Made by a program: the position numbers and the translations under genes. Below the pieces are notes generated by a model, which saw only the letters and a program-made list of their open reading frames with translations, had not been told where the DNA came from and did not search any database. Shown here in pieces: positions 1 to 6,253 of a stretch of DNA of 12,952 nucleotides; position 1 is the stretch's first letter, and every line of letters begins with the position of its first letter. Origin of the DNA: Clostridiales bacterium (GTDB taxonomy: Bacteria; Bacillota; Clostridia; Oscillospirales; CAG-382); the NCBI GenBank assembly GCA_003452915.1, contig DMMZ01000014.1, positions 1 to 12,952 on the forward strand, in the 5' to 3' direction.

Positions 1-551
1 TTATCAAGTAAAAACGCCAGTCGTCTAATAATATTCTCGCCCATCCCATATGATAGAATATCGGCACGGCTGTCTATTAAAATACTACGGCGTACCGAAT
101 CGCTCCAATAATCATAATGAGCGAACCTTCTGGTCGACGCTTCGATACCCCCAATAATAATTGGCACATCGCCATATGCTTCTCTGATTCTATTACAATA
201 TACTATCACAGTACGATCAGGACGCTTATTTATTATGCCGCCCGGAGTATAATAATCATTGCTGCGTCTTTTCTTAGATGCTGTATAATGTGCAACCATG
301 GAGTCTATATTTCCGCTGTTTACCAAAAAAGCAAGTCTGGGTCTTCCAAATCGCATAAAATCTTTTGTATTTGTCCAGTCTGGCTGCGGAATAACTGCGA
401 CAGAATAACCTTCTGCTTCCAAAACTCTGCCGATAATTGCCGTTCCAAAAGATGGATGATCAACATATGCATCTCCTGATATAATTACAAAATCAGCTCT
501 GTTTCGACCTGTTTCGGCAAATTTTTCGATTGTGATCGGCAAAAATGCCAT
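1..551 (-). CDS. ygiQ: YgiQ-family radical SAM protein, N-terminal 183 residues (runs off the left edge)
   Basis: Reading leftward from the ATG at 551 gives 183 uninterrupted codons to the edge of the window. The residues match the conserved N-terminus of YgiQ (UPF0313) radical SAM proteins: AYVDHPSFGTAIIGRVLE (about 28-45), IPQPDW (54-59), FMRFGRPRLAFLVNSGNIDS (65-84), HYTASKKRRSNDYYTPGG (88-105), RPDRTVIVY (110-118), and the hallmark GGIEASTRRFAHYDYWSD (134-151). The family is usually 600-750 residues, so the radical SAM CxxxCxxC cluster motif lies outside the window. The molecular function of the family is not established. The start is supported by an in-frame TAA just upstream, no alternative start between, and a GGAG 13 nt upstream, which is a rather long spacing. 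Two leftward promoters and a c-di-GMP-II riboswitch precede it. Confidence 0.93.
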   Translation of the reverse strand, partial: MAFLPITIEKFAETGRNRADFVIISGDAYVDHPSFGTAIIGRVLEAEGYSVAVIPQPDWTNTKDFMRFGRPRLAFLVNSGNIDSMVAHYTASKKRRSNDYYTPGGIINKRPDRTVIVYCNRIREAYGDVPIIIGGIEASTRRFAHYDYWSDSVRRSILIDSRADILSYGMGENIIRRLAFLLD

Positions 552-564
552 AAGAGATCCGTTT

Positions 565-598
565 CTCCGACACTTGAAGTGTTAAGTCATTTCGTCGG
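565..598 (-). promoter_or_regulatory. Leader inverted repeats covering the ygiQ Shine-Dalgarno
   Basis: In the leader RNA of the leftward gene, CCGAC (598-594) can pair with GTCGG (571-567), which contains part of the GGAG Shine-Dalgarno (568-565). A competing small hairpin, ACACTT (582-577) with AAGTGT (575-570), shares bases with the second arm. The two folds exclude each other, so translation could be modulated by structure. The stems are short, so this is tentative. Confidence 0.35.
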
Positions 599-625
599 TT
601 AAATGATTATTTTATTTATAAATTT

Positions 626-654
626 ATTATACCATATATTTTGAATTTTACTAA
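626..654 (-). promoter_or_regulatory. Extended -10 promoter close to ygiQ
   Basis: On the minus strand TATAAT (631-626) is directly preceded by TGG, giving an extended -10. The -35 hexamer at the 17-nt position is weak (TTAGTA, 654-649). It lies downstream of the riboswitch terminator, so it could give riboswitch-independent transcription of the ygiQ-like gene, starting near 619. Confidence 0.5.
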
Positions 655-702
655 TAATGAAAATCTTTTAATTATTCAAATTTTATCATCAAAATTGTAA
701 AT

Positions 703-741
703 AAAAAAACCCTTGCATTAATCATTAATGATTAAGCAGGG
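703..741 (-). terminator. Intrinsic terminator of the c-di-GMP-II riboswitch
   Basis: Minus-strand CCCTGC followed by a perfect palindrome of TTAATCAT/ATGATTAA and then GC(A)AGGG forms a long hairpin (741-710) with two single-base bulges. It is followed directly by seven Ts (709-703). Its 5' arm CCCT (741-738) is also the 3' strand of the aptamer closing stem, so termination and aptamer closure compete. Confidence 0.88.
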
Positions 742-807
742 TCGGTTGCACTATATACTCCGAGTACTGAAAGTGCCCACATAAACAGTACTCATCAAAG
801 TATCCCT
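738..807 (-). promoter_or_regulatory. c-di-GMP-II riboswitch aptamer
   Basis: The minus strand carries the conserved c-di-GMP-II core in order: GATGA, GTTTA, then GGGCACTT, a variable hairpin, and AGTGCAACCGACC. These match the crystallised Clostridium acetobutylicum class II aptamer as remembered. The pseudoknot is visible as GCACT (776-772) pairing with AGTGC (752-748). The closing stem is AGGG (807-804) with CCCT (741-738). It lies about 10 nt downstream of a consensus promoter and overlaps an intrinsic terminator, so it should act at transcription. Because ligand-stabilised closure takes the CCCT away from the terminator, an ON switch is inferred. The first gene downstream is the ygiQ-family gene. 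Confidence 0.92.
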
Positions 808-821
808 TTTTATTCACAAAA

Positions 822-850
822 AGTTTATCAAATTATTTTTGATTTGTCAA
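822..850 (-). promoter_or_regulatory. Sigma-A promoter driving the riboswitch leader
   Basis: Minus-strand TTGACA (850-845), a 17-nt spacer and TAAACT (827-822). The predicted start near 815 is only about ten bases before the aptamer, so the terminated transcript would be about 110 nt. Confidence 0.75.
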
Positions 851-904
851 TAAGTATTTTGTAAAATTTTGGAAGTTATTATTTTATGATTTATAATAAT
901 CATT

Positions 905-920
905 TTATAATTAATTATAA
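905..920. promoter_or_regulatory. Perfect 16-bp AT palindrome, possible PerR/Fur-type operator
   Basis: TTATAATTAATTATAA is a perfect palindrome lying between the divergent ygiQ and perR promoters. It resembles the PerR box (7-1-7, TTATAAT-N-ATTATAA) but has two central bases instead of one. The surroundings are extremely AT-rich, so chance is possible. It is placed 68 bp upstream of the perR -35 element. Confidence 0.3.
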
Positions 921-987
921 TATATATCGGTTGAAATAATACAAAATTAAACAACTAAATAAAAAGTTTAAAACATTAGTAAATCGA

Positions 988-1016
988 TTGACATTTATTA
1001 AAAGTCATTGTATAAT
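988..1016 (+). promoter_or_regulatory. Sigma-A promoter of the perR-rubrerythrin operon
   Basis: TTGACA (988-993), a 17-nt spacer and TATAAT (1011-1016): a perfect consensus. A GAGG ribosome binding site follows at 1041-1044. No terminator is seen between the two downstream genes. Confidence 0.88.
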
Positions 1017-1052
1017 CTAAATAACAACAAATACTAATAAGAGGACTTTAAG

Positions 1053-1445
1053 TTGAACGAACGAAATACAAAACAGAAAAATATCATCCTGAAAGTAGTT
1101 AAAAATTCCTGTACTCATCCTACCGCAGAGGAAGTTTATGCGGGTGTAGCAAAAGAATTACCAAACGTCAGTTTGACCACTGTTTACCGTAACTTAAACA
1201 AGTTAGCAGAACAGGGAATTATAAAACGTCTTTTAATCCCCAATCAACCAGATAGATTTGAAAAAAACCCCACAAAACATTATCATGTTTGTTGTGAGAT
1301 TTGCGGTGCTTTCGAGGATTTAATAAAGCCATGTTATAATTTGAACCTTGATGAAAAAGAGTGTTTGGAAAGTGGATTTTTTATAAAAAGTCACGAAATA
1401 ATTTTCAAAGGACTTTGTCCCAATTGCAGAAAAAATAATAAATGA
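1053..1445 (+). CDS. perR: Fur-family regulator, PerR type (short form)
   Basis: A 130-residue Fur-superfamily repressor, probably the peroxide-sensing metal-dependent regulator of the rubrerythrin gene behind it. The winged helix spans about residues 5-62, with the helix-turn-helix around SLTTVYRNLNKLAEQGI. Structural zinc pairs are C81/C84 and C122/C125. By alignment to Bacillus subtilis PerR the regulatory metal ligands are H22 (H37), E70 (D85), H76 (H91), H78 (H93) and D89 (D104). Asp at the last position favours PerR over Fur. Two departures: the D85 ligand is Glu, and about 15 N-terminal residues are missing relative to B. subtilis, as in some other clostridial members. It starts with TTG, chosen because GAGG lies 8 nt upstream and there is no better start. 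It has its own consensus promoter and is followed by rubrerythrin after 22 nt. Confidence 0.88.
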   Translation: MNERNTKQKNIILKVVKNSCTHPTAEEVYAGVAKELPNVSLTTVYRNLNKLAEQGIIKRLLIPNQPDRFEKNPTKHYHVCCEICGAFEDLIKPCYNLNLDEKECLESGFFIKSHEIIFKGLCPNCRKNNK

Positions 1446-1467
1446 AAACATAAAAGGAGAAATAATT

Positions 1468-2022
1468 ATGGATTTGAAAGTGAACAATCTTAAAGGTACG
1501 CAGACAGAGGATAACCTTAAGGCAGCATTTGCAGGCGAATCACAAGCAAGAGTTAAGTATGATTATTATGCAAGCGTTGCAAAAAAAGAAGGCTACACCG
1601 TTATAGGTGATATTTTTGAAGAAACAGCTGGCAATGAAAAAGAACATGCAAAAATATGGTTTAAGCTACTTCACGACGGTGGTATTCCCACCAGTTTGGA
1701 TAACTTAAAGGATGCTGCTAATGGCGAAAACTATGAATGGACAGATATGTACGCAGGATTTGCAAAGACAGCGAGAGAAGAAGGCTTTAATCAAATAGCT
1801 GTGCTTTTTGAATCAGTTGCAAGAATCGAAAAAGAACATGAGGAAAGATATAGAGCTATTTTAAATCAGCTTGAGACTAAAACCATTTTTATTAAAGACG
1901 ATGTTGTTGTATGGATATGCACAAACTGCGGTCATATTCATGTAGGTAAAAAAGCACCCGAACTCTGCCCTGTCTGCCAGCATCCCCAGGCTTATTTCCA
2001 AATAAAAGCGAATAATTATTGA
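1468..2022 (+). CDS. rbr: Rubrerythrin
   Basis: A cytoplasmic non-haem iron peroxidase of anaerobes that reduces hydrogen peroxide to water using reductant passed through its own rubredoxin centre. The N-terminal four-helix ferritin-like diiron domain (about 10-136) shows the ligand motifs E24, E57-x-x-H60, E90, E104 and E121-x-x-H124. The C-terminal rubredoxin-like domain (about 145-180) shows C151-x-x-C154-G and C167-P-x-C170. Length (184 residues) is normal and no key residue is missing. A strong AAAAGGAGA site precedes the ATG. It is the second gene of a probable operon with the PerR-type repressor, a classic arrangement. No terminator follows; an insertion sequence begins 16 nt after the stop and may have displaced it. 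Confidence 0.95.
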   Translation: MDLKVNNLKGTQTEDNLKAAFAGESQARVKYDYYASVAKKEGYTVIGDIFEETAGNEKEHAKIWFKLLHDGGIPTSLDNLKDAANGENYEWTDMYAGFAKTAREEGFNQIAVLFESVARIEKEHEERYRAILNQLETKTIFIKDDVVVWICTNCGHIHVGKKAPELCPVCQHPQAYFQIKANNY

Positions 2023-2038
2023 TTAGACAATATAAAAA

Positions 2039-2063
2039 GGCTCTATGTCAATAGTTGGGGTAA
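2039..2063 (+). repeat. ISL3 left terminal inverted repeat
   Basis: 25 bp starting GGCTCTATGTCAATAG. It matches the reverse complement of 3011-3035 at 24 of 25 positions. Confidence 0.9.
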
Positions 2064-2157
2064 GCAATAAAGCTTTATAAAAAAAAAAAGTAGAGCATAA
2101 ACCAAAGAAATCCGATATAATGGAATCTGCGAAAAGACCATTAAGGAGGTTTTGGAT

Positions 2158-3026
2158 ATGCTCTACACTAATAATAGCGAAAAACTGGTTGGATTGCAAG
2201 AGTTGAATGTAAAATATTTTGAAGATATTGATGGTAAAATGGTACTTTCAGCCGAGATGAACAAGTGGGAACAGGTGTGTCCTTGCTGTGGTGAAATAAT
2301 TGATATTGTACATGATTAACGTATTCAAAAGATTAAGGACATTCCTGCTTTTGGTAAACACATTGTCATCAATCTTCGAAAGCATCGATACTGCTGTACG
2401 ACTTGCGGAAAACGTTTCTTTGAGAAAAAATGAATGGCTGCCGCGTTATCACCGAATGACAAACCGTCTTTCTGCTTATGTGATAGACAAACTTCGGGAA
2501 ACCAGAACGTTTACCTCAGTGAGCAAAGAAGTCAACTTATCTATATCAACTGTTATCAGAATTTTCAATTTTGTCAGTTATTCAAACCAATCACTTCCGG
2601 TAGTGATTGGAATTGATGAATTCAAAGGCAATACCGGTCGCGATAAGTATCAATGCATAATCACGGACATAAAAAACGGTCGCGTTGTTGATATTTTACC
2701 AACAAGGTACAAACAATACTACCGATTGGATTCTTTACGCACAGGACAGCGGAATTCCTCTGTTTATTTAATGTGCAAAAACCTTTATTAACTGGTCTGA
2801 TGGCATATTAAACTTATTCACTTGCCCGTATACAAATGGTTTTACAGAGGGATGTAATAACAAAATTAAGGTTCTTAAACGAACTGCTTATGGTTACCGT
2901 AATTTTAACGTTTCAGAAACCTTATACTCCACATTTTTTCGGATAAATATATTCAAAAATCCGAAGCAGTTTGAACTACTTCGGATTTGTTTAACTATTT
3001 TAGGATTTCTTTACCTCAACTATTGA
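2158..3026 (+). pseudogene. ISL3-family transposase, inactivated
   Basis: The original ATG at 2158 follows AAGGAGGT. The first 53 codons encode the ISL3 N-terminus with the first zinc-finger pair CPCCG (41-45). A TAA at 2317-2319 then replaces the Tyr expected in HDYRIQ. After the stop the same frame continues through the second zinc pair CCTTCGKRFF. An extra A in the run of six at about 2425-2430 shifts the frame. The shifted frame carries NEWLPRYH, the helix-turn-helix region and the catalytic-core strand VIGIDEFKGN (first Asp). After about 2715 homology is lost. It resumes in a third frame at about 2781 with NWSDGIL and the C-terminal motif YTNGFTEGCNNKIKVLKR (catalytic Glu). The segment with the second catalytic Asp is missing, about 120-150 residues by comparison with family length. 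It cannot make an active enzyme. Confidence 0.9.
2957..2988 (+). terminator. Hairpin near the IS right end
   Basis: AAATCCGAAG (2957-2966) pairs perfectly with CTTCGGATTT (2979-2988) over a 12-nt loop, followed by the T-rich TGTTTAACTATTTT. It could end the transposase transcript, although the broken reading frame continues through it. Confidence 0.45.
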
Positions 3027-3035
3027 CATAGAGCC
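3011..3035 (-). repeat. ISL3 right terminal inverted repeat
   Basis: Mirror copy of the left terminal repeat with one mismatch (A for G at position 20 of the repeat). It ends 12 bp before the stop codon of the leftward surface-protein gene. Confidence 0.9.
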
Positions 3036-3047
3036 AAATAGAATTAA

Positions 3048-3881
3048 TTATTTCTTCTTCGTTGCTATAAAGATACCGCCACCGATAATTACAACTGCTA
3101 CTGCAACTATAATAATTATTACACCAGTTGACATGCCATCTTCAGCTTTACTCTCATCTGCGGAAACTGCTTCGGAATCATCATCAGCAACAGAATCTGT
3201 TGCTGCAGGTGAAGTATCATCTTCAGAATCAGCTTCGCTTACAGCGGAAGCATCTTCACTTGCATCTTCTGATACTGGATCACCAGACTCACCGCCTGTA
3301 TAAACTTCAACTTCGGAAACGAATACCCAAGATTTATCATGTGTTACAATAAACTTAATATATTGAGCGCTCTGTTCGCCTGCTGCAGGAATTGCGAACT
3401 CATATATACCATTTGTTACGTCTGTTGCATCTTCTGCATCAATAAGTATTTCACCTTCGGCAGTACCGACGCTTGTAAATTCAGAATTATCTGTTGAAAC
3501 AAGAACTTCGACACTTAAGGGTTTTCCAATACCAGGACCAACGACTTCCTCTGCAACAAATCTAAAGTTTGTAATCCCTTCAGTAACGCTACCAAGGTCA
3601 ACTATGATTGTGTTTGTACCATCAACAGTATCTGTTGAGTTAGAGTTAATTCCAACCCATACAGGTGAACCATAACCGATATCAGCTTTTTCACCAGTTA
3701 CACCATCAGTAAGCTTATTATTTGCATCTGGATATAAAGCATTACCAGCATCGTCTTTCATTACCCCTGTATAAGTGTAAGTCTTACCTGCTGCTACATT
3801 TGTAGCTTCTGCAGAAACAAAAACCGCACTAAATGATACAATAAGAATTGCTGTTAACGCAAATACAATGAACTTTTTCAT
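3048..3881 (-). CDS. Secreted, membrane-anchored galactose-binding-fold (F5/8C-like) surface protein
   Basis: A 277-residue type I membrane protein. Residues 1-24 form a Sec signal peptide ending VSA. Residues 27-197 look like a discoidin/F5-8 type C beta-sandwich: LTDGVTG (57-63), IIVDLGSVT (92-100), FRFVAEE (106-112), VEVLVSTDNSEF (124-135), YIKFIVTH (174-181) and FVSEVEVY (187-194) follow the usual strand order. Such domains bind carbohydrate or other ligands; the ligand here is unknown. Residues 198-249 are a Ser/Asp/Glu/Ala-rich acidic linker containing the tandem unit SEDASEDAS. A hydrophobic helix (about 252-273) and KKK close the protein, so it is anchored by membrane insertion, not by an LPXTG sortase signal. 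It has its own promoter and an AAAGGAG site. It could be an adhesin or carbohydrate-sensing surface protein; function is not certain. Confidence 0.82.
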   Translation of the reverse strand: MKKFIVFALTAILIVSFSAVFVSAEATNVAAGKTYTYTGVMKDDAGNALYPDANNKLTDGVTGEKADIGYGSPVWVGINSNSTDTVDGTNTIIVDLGSVTEGITNFRFVAEEVVGPGIGKPLSVEVLVSTDNSEFTSVGTAEGEILIDAEDATDVTNGIYEFAIPAAGEQSAQYIKFIVTHDKSWVFVSEVEVYTGGESGDPVSEDASEDASAVSEADSEDDTSPAATDSVADDDSEAVSADESKAEDGMSTGVIIIIVAVAVVIIGGGIFIATKKK

Positions 3882-3923
3882 TAAAAATATACTCCTTTTA
3901 ATATGTAATTTAATACTGGCACA

Positions 3924-3952
3924 AGTATATCACAATTTTTTTTAAAAATCAA
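3924..3952 (-). promoter_or_regulatory. Promoter of the surface-protein gene
   Basis: Minus-strand TTGATT (3952-3947), a 17-nt spacer and TATACT (3929-3924), with TGA directly before the -10 (extended -10). The predicted leader is about 35 nt and carries AAAAGGAG before the ATG at 3881. Confidence 0.75.
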
Positions 3953-3987
3953 TAAAGATTTTTATCAAAAAGGAAAAATATTCTTTT

Positions 3988-6006
3988 TTAATTAACTTGC
4001 GGATTCTGAGCGATATCAAAAGTTCCCAGATAATGCCGTTTGATCATTATGTAATCAGTAACAGAAATATTACTTCCGCTCGATACCAATGCCGCTTTTA
4101 AATATGCGTCCTCTACTGCGGCAGTACCCAAAAATATTCGTTTTACGAAAAGGTAATCGGTAGAATCTATTGTACCGTTACCGTTAATATCACCTCTGAT
4201 AACAATACTTGCGGAATTTGTAACCAAGTTATTTGCTACAAGTTTTATTTTACATCCGGTTGATACCATATCCTCGTTTGACATAAGATTTCCGTTTTTA
4301 TTATATACAAATGCATTTTCATTTGCTACATATCCCAGAAGATCACCAACTGTGGAGGTTGGTATTATACCATATAAATATCCGTCTGTAATCGTAACTG
4401 CCGTTCCTACAAACTCAAAATTAGTCTGGAACGACTCCTCCCCTGCTCTTGAAAGAAGAACTATATAATCTGATTTTGAATAACCTTTGCCTGTTGTATT
4501 GTCGTTCATTGTACCCTCAACATAATGCCATGCATCATCGATAAGTCCGCCTGAGTTGATGTAATTATCAGTAACTGTAATCATTCTACCTGAGGCTAGT
4601 ATTCCAAGAGCCTTTGCGGAAGCATTATCATCGTTACGTACATAAAGAGACGCAGTTGTAACCGCATTATAACGTACCTGTTCTGTTGTTACATTTACAA
4701 TACAGGATGCCTTAATTCCGTTTACAGCAGTAACGCTTATTGTTGCTGTACCATATTTACGAGTAGTTACTAAACCGTCGTTTGTTACACTGACTATAGT
4801 CGGATCTGAGCTTGTCCAAGTAAGCGTTTTGTCTATGGCGAATGCCGAACCTACTGCAGCTTTCAATTGATATGTAGTATTAACATCTCTGTTTAACTCA
4901 AATCGGCTTATACCGACTTTAGTAACTTCGACTTCCTCGTAATCAGATATAAGAGATATGTAAGCTGCACTTGAAAAACCTGTAATGATAGAACCCGATT
5001 CGCCTAATCCCGATACAGGATACCAGCCATTTTGTAATTCACCTGCTATATTTATACCTTGACCTTTAAGAAATTTACCTTTTATAGTTGCAGTAGCGTT
5101 TGGTTCTGCCCTGACGTTAAGATTTTCAGTGACGGTTGCGTCATATTGTGATGAGCTGTTTGAAACCGTAACTATGCAGCAAGCTTCTCTGTTTCCGATT
5201 GTTGCTGTTATCAAAGTATAACCCGATGCCTTTGCTGCAACTGTACCGTCCTGGGATACGGTTGCAACAGTTTCGTTTGCAGATGCCCAGACAGGTGCTT
5301 TAGTAACTGTTGTTTCGGTAATAATTTCCGCACTTAGCTTTGCAGTTCCGCCGAGTCCAATAACCTTTTCGGCATCACTCATCTCCATGGCATTTACGCC
5401 ATCTTCGTTAGCTTTTATATTATCAAATTGTGCAAGATCATAATTCTCTATAAGAGAAATAAGGCGTTCCGAATACTGATAATCGCTTGTATAACCTCTT
5501 GTTACCACAGCATAACAAGCTTCCTTATAATCTAGCATTCCTGGAATACCAACATATTGAGAAGAGTTGAGTAAGGTGCTGTGGTCAATAATACTATCAT
5601 CCCAACTTGCATAAGCACGCCAGGACGAACCAGTGAAGTTCGAACCGCTTATTATACGGTAATCGTTAAGATTACTGTAGACGATATTTTCTTTATTATC
5701 AAAAACCATACCTGTCCAACTCGAATATGCTTTTATACAGAATAGATTCTTCCCGATTGTTCCGAAATTACTTTCTCCCCAACCGCTTTCAAGCATTGAC
5801 TGAGAAATAGTAAGTGATGCTAATATATCGGTCTTATACATATCGGCACGTGCAAAAGAACCCATCGTTCTTCTGAAATACTGTTTATATGTAGAAAGAT
5901 TTGATATCGATGTTTCACTTGCATCCGCACCCAGCGGGAAGGCGGCAAATGCCGAAAAAACAAGCAATATCGATAATAACAGAGATATGTATTTTTTGGT
6001 TTTCAT
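3988..6006 (-). CDS. Secreted GH73 glucosaminidase with Big_2, SH3 and dockerin domains
   Basis: A 672-residue cell-wall hydrolase. After a signal peptide (about 1-30) comes a GH73 (FlgJ/LytG-type) endo-beta-N-acetylglucosaminidase domain (about 35-192) with the catalytic Glu at E73 in SQSMLESGWGESNFG. Then follow a Big_2 Ig-like domain (about 208-281), a bacterial SH3 domain (about 288-352, LNVRAEPN), a second Big_2 (about 362-440), a second SH3 (about 445-516, LYVRNDDN), an unassigned module (about 525-600), and a C-terminal dockerin type I (604-664). The first dockerin repeat is canonical (GDINGNGTIDSTDY); the second (SSGSNISVTDY) lacks most Ca-ligand residues. The dockerin suggests docking to a cohesin scaffold. 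I chose the ATG at 6006 because AAAGGAG lies 8 nt upstream and the signal peptide starts there; an in-frame ATG at 6072 would add 22 residues before the signal peptide. Confidence 0.92.
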   Translation of the reverse strand: MKTKKYISLLLSILLVFSAFAAFPLGADASETSISNLSTYKQYFRRTMGSFARADMYKTDILASLTISQSMLESGWGESNFGTIGKNLFCIKAYSSWTGMVFDNKENIVYSNLNDYRIISGSNFTGSSWRAYASWDDSIIDHSTLLNSSQYVGIPGMLDYKEACYAVVTRGYTSDYQYSERLISLIENYDLAQFDNIKANEDGVNAMEMSDAEKVIGLGGTAKLSAEIITETTVTKAPVWASANETVATVSQDGTVAAKASGYTLITATIGNREACCIVTVSNSSSQYDATVTENLNVRAEPNATATIKGKFLKGQGINIAGELQNGWYPVSGLGESGSIITGFSSAAYISLISDYEEVEVTKVGISRFELNRDVNTTYQLKAAVGSAFAIDKTLTWTSSDPTIVSVTNDGLVTTRKYGTATISVTAVNGIKASCIVNVTTEQVRYNAVTTASLYVRNDDNASAKALGILASGRMITVTDNYINSGGLIDDAWHYVEGTMNDNTTGKGYSKSDYIVLLSRAGEESFQTNFEFVGTAVTITDGYLYGIIPTSTVGDLLGYVANENAFVYNKNGNLMSNEDMVSTGCKIKLVANNLVTNSASIVIRGDINGNGTIDSTDYLFVKRIFLGTAAVEDAYLKAALVSSGSNISVTDYIMIKRHYLGTFDIAQNPQVN

Positions 6007-6072
6007 TATCAATCTCCTTTTTATATGTCCTAATACTACTTCTCTTAAGATACAGTAAGTAAAATTCTTCAA

Positions 6073-6153
6073 AAAAGTCCTATAAATAATTAATCTGGCA
6101 ATTAAGTATCAAAATTTTTCATAGTGCTTTTTGCCAGATTAACAGAGACTTTT
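6073..6153 (-). promoter_or_regulatory. Nested hairpin in the 5' leader of the GH73 gene
   Basis: A perfect 12-bp inverted repeat, TTAATCTGGCAA (6142-6131 on the minus strand) and its complement (6101-6090), encloses a 29-nt loop. It is nested in an outer AAAAGTC/GACTTTT pair (6153-6147 and 6079-6073). The outer 3' arm ends in six Ts, so the fold could work as an attenuator. It lies about 40 nt after the predicted start site and 66 nt before the ATG. I do not recognise a riboswitch class. Confidence 0.6.
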
Positions 6154-6171
6154 CCTCGAATTTATCACTGC

Positions 6172-6189
6172 TACTAATTCGAATTAGTA
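6172..6189. repeat. 18-bp perfect palindrome at the GH73 transcription start
   Basis: TACTAATTCGAATTAGTA is a perfect palindrome located at about +5 to +22 of the predicted transcript. It could be a dimeric-repressor operator or a 5' stabilising hairpin. Confidence 0.6.
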
Positions 6190-6200
6190 TATATAGTTTG

Positions 6201-6229
6201 ATTATACTAAATATGTGATATTATGTCAA
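6201..6229 (-). promoter_or_regulatory. Sigma-A promoter of the GH73 gene
   Basis: Minus-strand TTGACA (6229-6224), a 17-nt spacer and TATAAT (6206-6201): perfect consensus. The start is predicted near 6194, giving a leader of about 190 nt. Confidence 0.88.
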
Positions 6230-6253
6230 TTACTTACTCGTAATAATAATATA

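Larger units (their letters stand above)
2039..3035 (+). mobile_element. Degenerate ISL3-family insertion sequence (997 bp)
   Basis: Bounded by 25-bp terminal inverted repeats starting GGCTCTATG, identical at 24 of 25 positions. It contains the remains of an ISL3-type transposase. Intact ISL3 elements are usually about 1.2-1.5 kb, and an internal deletion explains the small size. No convincing 8-bp target duplication is seen: the left flank reads TATAAAAA, the right AAATAGAA. It sits between the ends of the convergent rubrerythrin and surface-protein genes, 16 and 12 bp from their stop codons. Confidence 0.88.

Noticed and set aside
117..479. 120-codon open frame on the plus strand
   Set aside because: It is the antisense shadow of the ygiQ-family gene, whose minus-strand product matches a conserved family; the plus-strand product resembles nothing and has no ribosome binding site.
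2300..2791. 163-codon frame as an independent gene
   Set aside because: Only its part after about 2430 is ISL3 transposase sequence; the start is out of frame and the end is lost in a deletion. It is a fragment of the transposase pseudogene.
2031..3043. Target-site duplication flanking the insertion sequence
   Set aside because: The 8-bp flanks TATAAAAA and AAATAGAA do not match beyond what AT-richness explains.
3944..3963. AAAAATC/GATTTTT hairpin after the GH73 stop as a terminator
   Set aside because: The stem is only AT-rich and 7 bp, and it overlaps the -35 region of the next gene; too weak to call.
6007..6072. 22-residue N-terminal extension of the GH73 protein
   Set aside because: The signal peptide begins at the second Met (6006), which has AAAGGAG 8 nt upstream; the extension would place a charged stretch before it.
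6060..6195. c-di-AMP (ydaO) riboswitch before the cell-wall hydrolase
   Set aside because: ydaO elements are common before such genes, but none of the conserved GGGGU/ACCCG/CAGCUAACCUC-type blocks is present; only the inverted repeats are seen.
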